From AP-15 sp035570595 (GTDB taxonomy: Bacteria > Pseudomonadota > Alphaproteobacteria > ATCC43930 > CGMCC-115725), in assembly GCA_035570595.1 (NCBI GenBank), contig DATMLF010000064.1, forward strand, positions 1-36,941: a stretch of DNA of 36,941 nucleotides, read 5' to 3'. Position numbers and translations under genes: made by a program. Shown in pieces: positions 14,775 through 23,656 of this stretch (its first letter is position 1; every line of letters begins with the position of its first letter). A model generated the notes under the pieces. It was not told the DNA's origin and did no database searches. It saw nothing but the letters and a program-made list of their open reading frames with translations.

Positions 14775-16511
14775 TCAGCCGCCGCCCGCCCGGGTGGCGG
14801 TCGGCAGACCGCTGTCGAGCTTGGCCTCGATCGGCTTCACGTCTTCCTTTTCGGGCTTGAACTGCAGCGCGCGCCGCCATTGGTAGCGGGCCTCGGTCGT
14901 CCGCCCGCTCTTCCAGTAGGCGTCGCCCAAATGGTCATTGATCGTCGGGTCCTCGGGCACCAGCTCCAGCGCCTTCTCCAAGTATTCGACGGCGCTCGCA
15001 TAATCGCCGAGTCGGTAATGAGCCCAGCCCAGGCTGTCGACGATGTAGCCGTCGTCGGGCCGCAGCTCGACGGCTTTTTCGATCATCTTCAACCCGCTAT
15101 GCAACTTTTCGCCGCGGTCGATCCATGAATAGCCGAGATAGTTCAGCACCAGCGGCTGATCCGGCTTCAGCTCCAGCGCGTGCTCGAGGTCGGCTTCGGC
15201 GAGGCTCCATTGATTCGAGCGCTCATAGGCGATGCCGCGGCTGTAGTAGAGCGCCCAGCGCGGCGGCATGCCCTCGGCCTTGAGCCGCTTGATCGCCTCG
15301 CTATAGGCGTCGGCTGCTTCGGCAAAGCGCTTTTGCCCGCGCAGCAGGTCGCCGAGCTGGATCTCGGCCGACGCCCAGCGCGGCTCCTTTGCCGCCATCG
15401 CCTGCAGCTGCGCGGTCGCCTGGTCGATCCGGCCGAGCGCTTCGAGATTGGCGGCGACGCGCAGCTGAGCCGACCACGAATAGCGCGAGGTCGCCGGGAT
15501 CTGGGTCACGATCGCGAGACTCTGCTGAAACTTTTCCTGGTCGGTCAGGATGTCGGCGAGCAGCAGCTGGGCAACCGTCAGATTGGGGCGCAGGGCGAGC
15601 GCGCAACGGTCGTAGACCAGCGCGAGGTCGACCGTCTCGGGCCGGTTGACGACGCTCGCGAGGTCGAACAACGCTTCGGCCAGACCATCGACCGCAGACC
15701 CGATCAGCGGGGCGGGGGTTGCGGTCAGCTTGTCCGATTGCACCGACTCGGCAAGCTCGCTGCCGGCGTTTTCCTTGACGAACCGGCTGTAGATCGCCTT
15801 GGCTTCGTCGGTGCGCCCATGGCGCTGATAAAAATTGGCCATGGCGTCAGCCAGCCGCCAGTTGAGCTGACCGGTCGCGTCCAAAGTCTTTTTGTAATAT
15901 TCCTCGGCGTTCGCCGCGTTTCCTACAAAGTCGTAAATCATGCCGAGCTGGAAATATTCGAGCGGGGCAAAGCCGTCGAACTTGTCGAGGTCCTGAAGCG
16001 CCGCCACGGCCCCGGGCAGGTTGCCCATCGCCATCCGGGTCCAAGCCCGCGCCAAGGGCCCGGCATAGCGGTGCAGCCCGTCATCCGGCAACGCCTCCGC
16101 GCGCGCGAGCGCGCCGGCCTTGTCGCCGGCCTTGGCCCGCTCGACCAAGAGCACGAGGTCGGCGACCGCATCCGAGCTGTCGAGCTTGAGCGCCTCGTTG
16201 GCGAGCGGCACGGCGCGGTCGAAATGGCCGTCGTCGGCTTCCATCAGAAAGGTGCGGCTGATCACCTCCGCCGAGCGGGGATCGGTGCGCAGGACCTGCT
16301 CGTACCACCGCGCGGCGGCTTCATAGCTGCCCTTTTCCTGGGCGTGCCGGCCTGCCAGGTAAGCGCCGTAGGGCGAGGCCGACGACGTGTCCGCCACACC
16401 CCCGGCCGGGGCTGCCGCGCAGGCGCCGGCGGCGGCCAGGGCGCCGATGACAACCCCCGTCAGAGCCGCGCTCTTCAGCCAATCGATCATCGCCATCCGC
16501 ATCGCCCTCAT
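14775..16511 (-). CDS. TPR-repeat protein, exported or lipid-anchored
   Basis: 578 residues. The N-terminus has a hydrophobic segment (AALTGVVIGALAAAGACAAAP) which is a signal peptide; the Cys after AGA is a loose lipobox, so a lipoprotein is possible but not certain. The remainder is a solenoid of roughly a dozen TPR units, for example ARWYEQVLRTDPRSAEVISR near the start and DYASAVEYLEKALELVPEDP near the end. Related alphaproteobacterial proteins sit beside ispE and ETF-QO genes and have no established function. Several in-frame ATGs lie within the first eight codons (16511, 16502, 16496, 16490). It begins 27 bases after the ETF-QO stop. Confidence 0.85.
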   Translation of the reverse strand: MRAMRMAMIDWLKSAALTGVVIGALAAAGACAAAPAGGVADTSSASPYGAYLAGRHAQEKGSYEAAARWYEQVLRTDPRSAEVISRTFLMEADDGHFDRAVPLANEALKLDSSDAVADLVLLVERAKAGDKAGALARAEALPDDGLHRYAGPLARAWTRMAMGNLPGAVAALQDLDKFDGFAPLEYFQLGMIYDFVGNAANAEEYYKKTLDATGQLNWRLADAMANFYQRHGRTDEAKAIYSRFVKENAGSELAESVQSDKLTATPAPLIGSAVDGLAEALFDLASVVNRPETVDLALVYDRCALALRPNLTVAQLLLADILTDQEKFQQSLAIVTQIPATSRYSWSAQLRVAANLEALGRIDQATAQLQAMAAKEPRWASAEIQLGDLLRGQKRFAEAADAYSEAIKRLKAEGMPPRWALYYSRGIAYERSNQWSLAEADLEHALELKPDQPLVLNYLGYSWIDRGEKLHSGLKMIEKAVELRPDDGYIVDSLGWAHYRLGDYASAVEYLEKALELVPEDPTINDHLGDAYWKSGRTTEARYQWRRALQFKPEKEDVKPIEAKLDSGLPTATRAGGG

Positions 16512-16538
16512 CCGTCCGCCTGTCTCGCCAACGCCATG

Positions 16539-18176
16539 TCACATATTGGGGTAATTAGGGCCGCCGCCTCCCTCCGGCACAACCCAGTCAATGTTCTGCT
16601 CCGGATCCTTGATGTCGCATGTCTTACAGTGCACGCAATTTTGCGCGTTGATTTGCAGATACGGATCGGCCGCCGCGTCGGGTTGCACGATCTCGTACAC
16701 GGCTGCCGGACAATAGCGCTGTTCGGGAGAATCGTAGAGCCGATAGTTGACCGAGATCGCCTTTGCCGGGTCGCGCAGCCGCAGATGCGGCGGCTGGTCT
16801 TCCTCGTGGTTGGTGTTCGAGATAAAGACCGAGGACAGCCGGTCGAAGGTCAGCCGGCCGTCCGGCCGCGGATACTCGATCCGCCGCGCCTCGCTTGCCG
16901 GCGTCAGCTGAGTGTAGTCGGGGTGGTTGTGAAAGGTCCAGGGTGCGGCACCGCGCAAAATGTAGGTGTCGAGCGCCGAATAGGCGAGCCCGGCCCATAA
17001 CCCGCGGCGAAAGCTAGGCCGGATGTTGCGCACGCGGCGCAGCTCGTCCCACACCCAGCTGTCTTCGAGCGCCCGCTGGACGGAGGCGGTCTCCTCGCCC
17101 GCCAGCCGGCGGAACACCGCCTCGGCCGCCACCATCCCCGACTTCATCGCGGTGTGGCTGCCCTTGATCTTGGGCACGTTGAGAAAGCCGGCGGCGCAGC
17201 CGATCAGCGCCCCGCCCGGGAAATCGAGCCGCGGGATCGACTGAAACCCGCCCTCGTTCAAGGCGCGCGCGCCATAGCTGACCCGGCGCCCGCCCTCGAA
17301 AAACCGGCGAATCACAGGATGCGTCTTAAAGCGCTGGAATTCCTCGAACGGGCTCAAAAACGGGTTTCTGTAGTCGAGCCCGACCACAAACCCGACCGCC
17401 ACCTGGCGGTCTTCGAGATGATAAAGAAACGAGCCGCCGTAGGTGGCGTTGTCGAGCGGCCAGCCGACCGTGTGAACCACCAGGCCCGGCTGATGTTGCG
17501 ACGGGTCGACCTCCCACAATTCCTTGATGCCGATCGCATAGGTCTGCGGGTCGACGCCGTCGCGCAGGCCGAACCGCTCGACCAGCGTTTTGGTCAAGGA
17601 GCCGCGGCAGCCCTCGGCGAACAGCGTCTCCTTGCCGAGCAATTCGACGCCCGGCTGGTAGCGCTCGGTCGGCTCACTGTCCTTGCCGATGCCCATGTCG
17701 CCGGTGGCGACACCGCGCACCCGGCCCGCTTCGTCGTACAGCACCTCGGCGGCGGCAAAGCCCGGATAGATCTCGACGCCGAGCTCCTCGGCCTGCGTTG
17801 CCAGCCAGCGGCACAGATTGCCGAGGCTGATGATGTAATTGCCGTGATTGCGCATCTGCGGCGGCGTCGGCAGGCGAACCGCGCGGGACCGCGTCAGCAG
17901 CAGAAAGCGGTCCTCGGCCGCCGGCGTGTCGAGCGGCGCCCCGCGCTCGCGCCAGTCGGGGAAGAGCTCGTCGAGCGCGCGCGTCTCGAACACCGCGCCC
18001 GACAGGATATGGGCCCCGACCTCCGACCCCTTTTCGATAACACAGACGGCGATCTCCCGCCCGGCCGCCGCGGCGAGCTGCTTCAGCCGGATCGCGGCGG
18101 CAAGCCCGGACGGCCCGGCCCCGACCACGACCACGTCGTACTCCATCTGCTCGCGCGGCGCCCGCTCCTCGCCCAT
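16539..18176 (-). CDS. Electron transfer flavoprotein-ubiquinone oxidoreductase
   Basis: 545-residue inner-membrane-associated FAD/4Fe-4S enzyme that passes electrons from ETF (fatty-acid and amino-acid dehydrogenases) to ubiquinone. Seen: the FAD dinucleotide motif VVVVGAGPSGLAAA near residue 15, the ubiquinone-site region GWPLDNATYGGSFLYH, the GCAAGFLNVPKIKGSHTAMKSGM FAD segment split over about residues 315-337, and the C-terminal cluster cysteines in YCPA and NCVHCKTCDIKDP. The start at 18176 has an excellent GGAGGA ribosome site; an internal ATG at 18146 (MEYDVVVVG) is possible. It appears to lead an operon with the TPR gene and ispE. Confidence 0.96.
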   Translation of the reverse strand: MGEERAPREQMEYDVVVVGAGPSGLAAAIRLKQLAAAAGREIAVCVIEKGSEVGAHILSGAVFETRALDELFPDWRERGAPLDTPAAEDRFLLLTRSRAVRLPTPPQMRNHGNYIISLGNLCRWLATQAEELGVEIYPGFAAAEVLYDEAGRVRGVATGDMGIGKDSEPTERYQPGVELLGKETLFAEGCRGSLTKTLVERFGLRDGVDPQTYAIGIKELWEVDPSQHQPGLVVHTVGWPLDNATYGGSFLYHLEDRQVAVGFVVGLDYRNPFLSPFEEFQRFKTHPVIRRFFEGGRRVSYGARALNEGGFQSIPRLDFPGGALIGCAAGFLNVPKIKGSHTAMKSGMVAAEAVFRRLAGEETASVQRALEDSWVWDELRRVRNIRPSFRRGLWAGLAYSALDTYILRGAAPWTFHNHPDYTQLTPASEARRIEYPRPDGRLTFDRLSSVFISNTNHEEDQPPHLRLRDPAKAISVNYRLYDSPEQRYCPAAVYEIVQPDAAADPYLQINAQNCVHCKTCDIKDPEQNIDWVVPEGGGGPNYPNM

Positions 18177-18344
18177 TCTTCCTCCGTCCAAAGTTACCGC
18201 GATCCTACGACACGGGGGGCCAGGATGGGGCGGCCGGTTCGAGCCGCGCCGCAATGCGCGACGGCAAGCGTCTCGTATCGGTCAGGGCTTTGCGCTCCAG
18301 AGCGACCCGGCGCGGTGCCCGACCCGCGCCCGCGACACCGAGCG

Positions 18345-18680
18345 TCAGCGAGCGGGCGCCGCGGCGCCTGCGTCAATCGTCTGGACCACCTCGAACCCTT
18401 CGAATTCCGGGTGGCCGAGATAGAGCGGCCGGTTAGAGCCGGCGTCGCGGTGCGCGAGCCGGAACGCCTCGGAACGGGTCCACGCCTCAAAATCGGCGCG
18501 GCTGCGCCACAAGGTGTGCGACGAGTAAAGCACATGATCGTCGTGCTCGGGGCCGCGCAACAGGTGGAACGCAAGAAAGCCGGGGACGCCGTCCAATTGG
18601 CTGTCGCGCGTCGTCCAGACCCGCTCGAAATCCGCTCCCGACCCGGGAACGACCTTGAAGCGGTTCATCGCGATGAACAT
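18345..18680 (-). CDS. Antibiotic biosynthesis monooxygenase (ABM) domain protein
   Basis: 111-residue ferredoxin-like ABM protein. It begins MFIAMNRFKVVPGSG and has the family core DFERVWTTRDSQLDGVPGF and SSHTLWRSRADFEAWTRSEAF. Members include IsdG-type heme-degrading enzymes and small quinol monooxygenases. The Asn in MNRFKV and the Trp in DFEAW fit the heme-oxygenase subgroup, and similar alphaproteobacterial proteins are annotated as heme-degrading. The heme-degrading role is an inference. The start could also be the ATG at 18668. A leader of about 110 bases separates it from the GST gene upstream. Confidence 0.8.
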   Translation of the reverse strand: MFIAMNRFKVVPGSGADFERVWTTRDSQLDGVPGFLAFHLLRGPEHDDHVLYSSHTLWRSRADFEAWTRSEAFRLAHRDAGSNRPLYLGHPEFEGFEVVQTIDAGAAAPAR

Positions 18681-18793
18681 TGGTTTTGCCCGTCGTTTGC
18701 GTTGGTCACACGGTTTTAATGCAGCCCCGCCGGTCGCGTCCAAAACTCCGCGAGCGCCGCCTGATCGCGCCCCGCCGCCGCCAAACGCGCCGC

Positions 18794-19426
18794 TCAGCTG
18801 AGCGCGACCTCGAAACCGCGCTTGGTGGCGGGGCGGGCCATCATGGTTTCGTACCAGCGCTTGACGTTGGGGAAGTCGGCGAGATCGACGAGGTGGCGCT
18901 CGTGGCGCCACGCCCAGCCGAGGATCGCGAAATCGGCGACCGAGACCTCGCCGCCGCCGGCGAACTCGGCCTCGCCGAGCCGCTTGTCGAGCACGCCGTA
19001 GAGCCGGCGGGTTTCCTTGGTGTAGCGCTCGAGCCCGTAGCGCTTGTCGTTCTCGTCCTTGACCGTCAGAAAATGGTGCACCTGCCCCGGCATCGGGCCA
19101 AATCCGCCCATCTGCCACATCAACCACTCCAACACCGGGACCTGCCGGCGCAAATCCCCCTTCGGCCAGAACTTGCCGGTCTTCTCGCCGAGGTAGAGGA
19201 GGATCGCACCCGATTCGAAAATGCTGATCGGGGCGCCGCCCGGCCCCTCGGGGTCGACAATCGCGGGGATACGGTTGTTCGGGCTAATCTTCAGAAAGGC
19301 CGGGGCGAACTGCTCGCCCTTCGAGATGTTGACCGGGTGGACGGAGTAGGACAGCCCCATCTCTTCTAGCGCAACGCTGATCTTGCGGCCGTTCGGGGTG
19401 TTCCAGGTGTGCAGTTCGATGGCCAT
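18794..19426 (-). CDS. Glutathione S-transferase, YfcG-like (nu class)
   Basis: 210 residues: thioredoxin-like N-domain (1-80) and all-helical C-domain. TWNTPNGRKISVALEEMG matches the TPNG active-site motif of YfcG-type GSTs, which act as glutathione-dependent disulfide-bond reductases instead of conventional transferases. ISPNNRIPAIVD carries the cis-Pro, and FESGAILLYLGEKTG carries the Glu-Ser that binds the gamma-glutamyl group. The start ATG at 19426 gives MAIELHTWNTP. It is probably monocistronic or cotranscribed with the ABM gene downstream. Confidence 0.92.
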   Translation of the reverse strand: MAIELHTWNTPNGRKISVALEEMGLSYSVHPVNISKGEQFAPAFLKISPNNRIPAIVDPEGPGGAPISIFESGAILLYLGEKTGKFWPKGDLRRQVPVLEWLMWQMGGFGPMPGQVHHFLTVKDENDKRYGLERYTKETRRLYGVLDKRLGEAEFAGGGEVSVADFAILGWAWRHERHLVDLADFPNVKRWYETMMARPATKRGFEVALS

Positions 19427-19542
19427 CGCGCAGGAGCCTCTTTGTGGGTTCAGGACACCGCGGCGGCGGGCCCGGGCAAAGCGTGCGACATTTAACGGAT
19501 CGGCCCTGCCGCAGGCAACCGGCCGCGGCCCGCGCGGTCCCG

Positions 19543-20730
19543 CTATTCGGGGAAATGAAAGGCAAGCGCCGCCGCGAGCACGACCGCGACAGCCGCGGCC
19601 GGGGCGGCAAAGGCGGCCGCAGGGAGGCCCGTCGCGTCCCACAGCGCGCCTCCGACGAGCGGAACCAGGCACGAGACCGTGTAGCCGACTGTGAACATGC
19701 CGGCCGAAAGCCGGTGAACGTCGCCGGCCGCGACCAGTTGCGGCGGCAACGCCAACGTCACGATCAAGGTGAAGGCGCAGCAGAAGCCGACAACCGCGGC
19801 GCCGAGCACGACAAAAGACGGGCCGCCGGCGACAAGCGCGGCAAGCCCGCCGAGTCCGACAAGCTGCATCGCCACGACCGCCGCTTTGCTGCCGCCGAGC
19901 CGCCGCGCTGTAACCAACAGCAGCAGCGAGGCCGGCAACTGCCCGAGATTGAGCGCGCTGAGCCCGGCGGTCACGAGCCCGGGCCGGCCGACTGCGTGCA
20001 GGTAGTCGGGGATCAGCGCGTTCGAGGCAAAATAGAGCCCGCCCGTGCCGCCCTGCATCAACCCGAGCTGCCACAGCCCCGGGCTGCGCCAGTCGGGCCA
20101 CCACCGCGCCGGCGCCGTCGTGGCCCAGCCTGCCGGCTTCGCGTCGGAGCGACACAGGGCCATGATCACGCCCGTCACCGCGACCGGGGCTGACCAAACC
20201 GCAAAGCTCGCCGGCCAACCGCCGCCGATCATCGGCAGGATCAACGGGATCGTCAGCGCCGCCGGCAACGCCTCGCCGATCAGCAGCCCGTTGGCGTAAA
20301 CCGCGGTGGCAAACCCGGGCCGGTCGGGGAACCACTCGGCGACAAGCGCCGGCAGGGCCGGCTGCACGACCGCGATACCCGCTGCCATGACAAAGGTCAT
20401 CGCGAACAGCAGCGGCGCCGACGGCCCGACGCCGCGCGCGGCCGAAGCCGCCGCGACGACCAGCAGCGCCGCCGACGCCGCGCGGCGGGCGCCGAGCCGC
20501 GCGATCAGCAACGAGCCGGGGAGCGCGACAAGGCCAAACAGCAGGACCGGCAGCCCCGAGAGCGCGCCCACCGCCCGCTCGCTGAGCGCGAGGTCGCGGT
20601 GGATCAGCGGCAGCACCGGCGGGACGGCCAACACCGTCACCCGCAAATCGGCGCCTGCCAGCCACAGCACCGCGAGCAGCAGCAGCGCCGAGCCGGCCGG
20701 CCTGGTGATCGCGGTCCCTCGCCCCGGCAT
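19543..20730 (-). CDS. MFS transporter, CynX/NimT-like
   Basis: 395 residues with about twelve membrane helices. The first helix carries LWLAGADLRVTVLAVPPVLP and the cytoplasmic loop has GSLLIARLGARRA, both typical of the CynX (cyanate/nitroimidazole) branch of the major facilitator superfamily. The substrate cannot be read from sequence. The gene starts 25 bases after the small lipoprotein gene and closes the operon containing MurD2, MurL and the D-glutamate-cyclase-like proteins. A role in moving a glutamate-derived metabolite such as 5-oxoproline is therefore conceivable but purely contextual. Confidence 0.88.
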   Translation of the reverse strand: MPGRGTAITRPAGSALLLLAVLWLAGADLRVTVLAVPPVLPLIHRDLALSERAVGALSGLPVLLFGLVALPGSLLIARLGARRAASAALLVVAAASAARGVGPSAPLLFAMTFVMAAGIAVVQPALPALVAEWFPDRPGFATAVYANGLLIGEALPAALTIPLILPMIGGGWPASFAVWSAPVAVTGVIMALCRSDAKPAGWATTAPARWWPDWRSPGLWQLGLMQGGTGGLYFASNALIPDYLHAVGRPGLVTAGLSALNLGQLPASLLLLVTARRLGGSKAAVVAMQLVGLGGLAALVAGGPSFVVLGAAVVGFCCAFTLIVTLALPPQLVAAGDVHRLSAGMFTVGYTVSCLVPLVGGALWDATGLPAAAFAAPAAAVAVVLAAALAFHFPE

Positions 20731-20755
20731 GACCGTACTCGCAAACGCCGCAGGC

Positions 20756-21010
20756 TCAGCGCGGTTCGCACGCGAAATAGGCGATGTTTTCGGACGAGTC
20801 GAGATAACGCGGGACCTTGTCGTAGCGTGCGCAATGCTGGCGGGCGACCTCGGTCGCCGCGGCGAGGTCGCGGCTGTAGCCGACCTCGGCGGAGGTGGCG
20901 CTGCCGTCCGACAAATACGGCTTCTCGGCGCAGCCCGCGGCCGCCCAGCAGATCACGACCGTGGCGACGAACCCGAGATGGTGTCGCGGCGCCGGCGCCG
21001 GCCTGGTCAT
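20756..21010 (-). CDS. Small putative lipoprotein, unknown function
   Basis: 84 residues. A hydrophobic segment ends in WAAAGC, a good lipobox with Cys27, so the mature protein should be a 58-residue lipoprotein. The mature part is SATSAEVGYSRDLAAA followed by a Cys-containing ARQHCARYDKVPRYL and ends FACEPR; two cysteines could form a disulfide. I do not recognise the family. The ATG overlaps the murD2 stop as ATGA, implying translational coupling, and the MFS gene follows 25 bases later. It could be a cell-envelope accessory of the MurD2/MurL operon, but nothing in the sequence shows this. Confidence 0.75.
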   Translation of the reverse strand: MTRPAPAPRHHLGFVATVVICWAAAGCAEKPYLSDGSATSAEVGYSRDLAAATEVARQHCARYDKVPRYLDSSENIAYFACEPR

Positions 21011-22314
21011 CGGGGTTGCTCGACGCCGATCGCGGCAAGCCCGGCCTTGACCGCGAAGTCGCGGCCGCGCTCGGCGAAGTCGCGGTACCAGCCGTAGCTC
21101 GGCGCCGCCGGCGACAGCAGCACGACCCCGCCCGCGGGTGTGTTGCGTTTCGCCAAATCGACCGCCTCCTGCATCGAGCGCGCGAGGGCGGCGGCGGGCG
21201 CGCCCGAGCTGTCGCGCAGCGCGGTGCCAATGCGGCCGCCGCTGGCCCCGAGGCAGACGACGGCGTGCGCGCCGCCATTGGCGAGCCTGGCGACGAGCTT
21301 GGCGTAGTCGATGCCGCGGTCGTAGCCGCCCAGAATAACTGTGACATGACGCCCGGCGTAGACGTCGAGCGCGGCAATCGTCGATTCAGGCGCGGTCGAG
21401 ATGCTGTCGTCGACGTAGAGCACACCGTCGACTTCGCCGATCTCCTGCTGGCGGTGCGGCAGCGAGCGAAAGTCGTCGGTCGCGGCGAGCGCGTCGCACG
21501 GGTCGAGGCCGAGCACCTTGCCGACGGTCAGCGCGGCGCACAGGTTCGACAGATTGTGCGGCCGTGCGAGATAGCGGTTGCGGACCTCGCCGACCCGCAC
21601 GGCGCCGTCGAAAACCTCGCCATCGAGCGCATGGAGCGCGGCGTGGTCGTTGAAGAGGCGCGCCGCAAGACCGGCGTGCGGCGCCGCGTCACGGTTGACG
21701 ACCGCGATGCGGCCATGGCGCAGCAGGTTGAGCTTGTCGCGGTAGTAGCGGGCGAGCGTGCCGTGCCAGTCGAGATGCTCGGGGAACAGCGAGGTCAGCA
21801 CCGCGATGTCGCAGGCGCCGTCGAAGTCGGCCGCCTGATAGCTCGACACCTCGATAACCGCGTAATCGGCACCGGCCGGGTCGATCTCGGTGACCGGCAC
21901 GCCGATATTGCCGGCGAGCGCCACCCGGCGGCCGAGCCGGCCGAGCATGTGCGCAATCAACGAGGCGGTGGTGCTCTTTCCCTTGGTCCCGGTGACGCAG
22001 ACCGTGTTAACGGGGGGTTCTTCGGCGAACCACAGGTTCAGGAGCGACGTGACCGCGACCCCGTTCGCCCGGGCGGTTTCGATCTCGCGGCGATAAAGGC
22101 TGACCCCCGGCGACTTGACTAAAACGTCGATGTGGCCGAGCGCACGGCCGACCGCTTCGGCGCCGAACGCGCAACAGATGCCGGCGAATTCGCGCGGCGG
22201 CACGGCGTCCGCGGCATCGTCCAGCACCAGCAGCGGCAGGTTCGGGTGGTGGGCGCGCAGGAACCGGATCGCCGCCCGGCCTTCGCGGCCAAGCCCCCAA
22301 ATCGCCACCCGCAT
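21007..22314 (-). CDS. murD2: UDP-MurNAc-L-Ala--L-glutamate ligase MurD2
   Basis: 435-residue Mur ligase. MRVAIWGLGREGRAA is the N-terminal nucleotide-binding loop, GTKGKST (109-115) the ATP P-loop (classic MurD has GTNGKST), YAVIEVSSYQ and SLFPEHLDWHG the catalytic centre, and LPHRQQEIGEVDGVLYVDDS with ILGGYDRGIDY the C-terminal substrate domain. It adds glutamate to UDP-MurNAc-L-Ala. The gene directly upstream encodes MurL, so it is assigned to the MurD2 subgroup described in Xanthomonas, which uses L-Glu instead of D-Glu. An earlier ATG at 22338 overlaps the murL 3' end and cannot be excluded. The stop overlaps the next gene. If a canonical murD exists elsewhere, this is a second ligase. 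Confidence 0.88.
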   Translation of the reverse strand: MRVAIWGLGREGRAAIRFLRAHHPNLPLLVLDDAADAVPPREFAGICCAFGAEAVGRALGHIDVLVKSPGVSLYRREIETARANGVAVTSLLNLWFAEEPPVNTVCVTGTKGKSTTASLIAHMLGRLGRRVALAGNIGVPVTEIDPAGADYAVIEVSSYQAADFDGACDIAVLTSLFPEHLDWHGTLARYYRDKLNLLRHGRIAVVNRDAAPHAGLAARLFNDHAALHALDGEVFDGAVRVGEVRNRYLARPHNLSNLCAALTVGKVLGLDPCDALAATDDFRSLPHRQQEIGEVDGVLYVDDSISTAPESTIAALDVYAGRHVTVILGGYDRGIDYAKLVARLANGGAHAVVCLGASGGRIGTALRDSSGAPAAALARSMQEAVDLAKRNTPAGGVVLLSPAAPSYGWYRDFAERGRDFAVKAGLAAIGVEQPR

Positions 22315-22324
22315 GGCGCCGAGG

Positions 22325-23656
22325 TCAGCCGCACGCATCGAGCTTGGCCAAAAAGCCGGGGGGAACCCGGTGCGGGTGGCGCCCTTCCAGCATGGCGCGA
22401 AGATCGTCCGGGCCGCGCTCTCCCAACCCCGGGAAATCCGCGTGCAGCCGGCGCACGACCGCGTCGCGGCGCCAGTCGGGCAGATCGCGAAGAAAACCCA
22501 TCACCGCCGCGCTCTCGGCGATTTCGCCAACGCACTCGAACGGTTTGTGCTCGCGCAACCCGCACAATTCGGCGAACCCGTGGGTCTGGCTTTCGTCGTC
22601 GAGCAGGTCGCGGCCAAAGATCGAAACCAGCTCGCGCTTTGCCAGAAACGGCGCCAGCGCCAGAAACACAAACCGGCATTTCGGGCAATCGCCGCACCAG
22701 TGCCGCCCGCGCTCGGCCGGCGATTGGCGGAAGGCCGTGTTGCAGCTGCGAAAAATTCCGAAATATTCCGGGTAGCGCGCGAAACGCCGGGCGATCTCAA
22801 GTTCCGACAATGGCCGCAGCAGCGAAAAATAGGCGACGCTCGGGGTGACATGGCGGGCGACGTAGTCGGCGAAATCGCGCTCGAATTCGAGCGACTTGCT
22901 GTACTGATGGTTGATGCCGACGCCGTCGACCGAGAGGTTGGGGGCGCTCGCCGAATGCTCGTTCGACATCGCGATCGTGTCGAAACCCGCCAGCACCGCG
23001 CAGGCGACGACGATCGCGCTCAAAATGCCGGTGATCGGGACGTGGCCGTTTAGCGCGCCCGCCTCGTTGAGCTTTAAGAGGCCGGGGTCGAGGCGCCGCC
23101 GCACCCGGATATAGGGCAGCCCGGCGGCCGTGATGCAGGCGGCGATCGGCGCCGCGTCGCCGAGCGAAAACAAAACTACGTTTTCCCCCGCGGCCTTCAG
23201 GCATTCGAGGGTGACGACCGAATCCTTGCCGCCGCCGACCGGCACGCAGGTGCGCCGCGGCAGTTCAAGACCCGATGGGGGCGGCGGCGCGTCCGTGTCC
23301 CATTCGAATCGGCAATGGCCGCGCAATGAAATTCGGTTTTTCCAGGCGAATTCGGCCAGGCCGTTTTCGTAGAATTTCTGCAGGAACGCGGCGCTGCCGC
23401 GGTCGAGCGCGAAGGCTTCGCAGCGCAGCCGGTCGGGCACAAAGGCCTTGTAGTAGCTGACCCCCGACAACAGAAAGACCACCCGACAGGCCCGGTCGAG
23501 CGCAGCCTCGGCAGCGGCCGAGAGCGCTCGCGGCGGGAAATCGAAAGCAAGCCGCTCCTCAAACCGGGGGCCGTCCGAAAACCGATAGCGCAGCGCCAGC
23601 GCGGCGCTGGCCGGGTCGTATCGGTAGCTCTCGAAAACGAATTCCTTAGGCCGCAT
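22325..23656 (-). CDS. murL: UDP-MurNAc-L-Ala-L-Glu epimerase MurL
   Basis: 443 residues. It matches the MurL family, which uses ATP and Mg2+ to invert the terminal L-Glu of UDP-MurNAc-L-Ala-L-Glu to D-Glu. Visible marks are a PP-loop-like adenylation motif VGGGKDSVV (140-148), AMSNEHSASAPN (229-240), and a CxxCxxC set in WCGDCPKCRF (Cys321, 324, 327). Size and juxtaposition with a MurD2 fit the two-gene pathway known from Xanthomonas. The ATG at 23656 lies inside the end of the DUF4392 gene (11-base overlap). The frame is open further upstream but MRPKEFVFESY is the natural start. The alternative, another PP-loop ATPase, is much less likely given the neighbour. Confidence 0.87.
   Translation of the reverse strand: MRPKEFVFESYRYDPASAALALRYRFSDGPRFEERLAFDFPPRALSAAAEAALDRACRVVFLLSGVSYYKAFVPDRLRCEAFALDRGSAAFLQKFYENGLAEFAWKNRISLRGHCRFEWDTDAPPPPSGLELPRRTCVPVGGGKDSVVTLECLKAAGENVVLFSLGDAAPIAACITAAGLPYIRVRRRLDPGLLKLNEAGALNGHVPITGILSAIVVACAVLAGFDTIAMSNEHSASAPNLSVDGVGINHQYSKSLEFERDFADYVARHVTPSVAYFSLLRPLSELEIARRFARYPEYFGIFRSCNTAFRQSPAERGRHWCGDCPKCRFVFLALAPFLAKRELVSIFGRDLLDDESQTHGFAELCGLREHKPFECVGEIAESAAVMGFLRDLPDWRRDAVVRRLHADFPGLGERGPDDLRAMLEGRHPHRVPPGFLAKLDACG

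Noticed and set aside
21890..23053. Plus-strand frames opposite murL and murD2
   Set aside because: They are shadows of overlapping, well-conserved minus-strand genes and have no family features.
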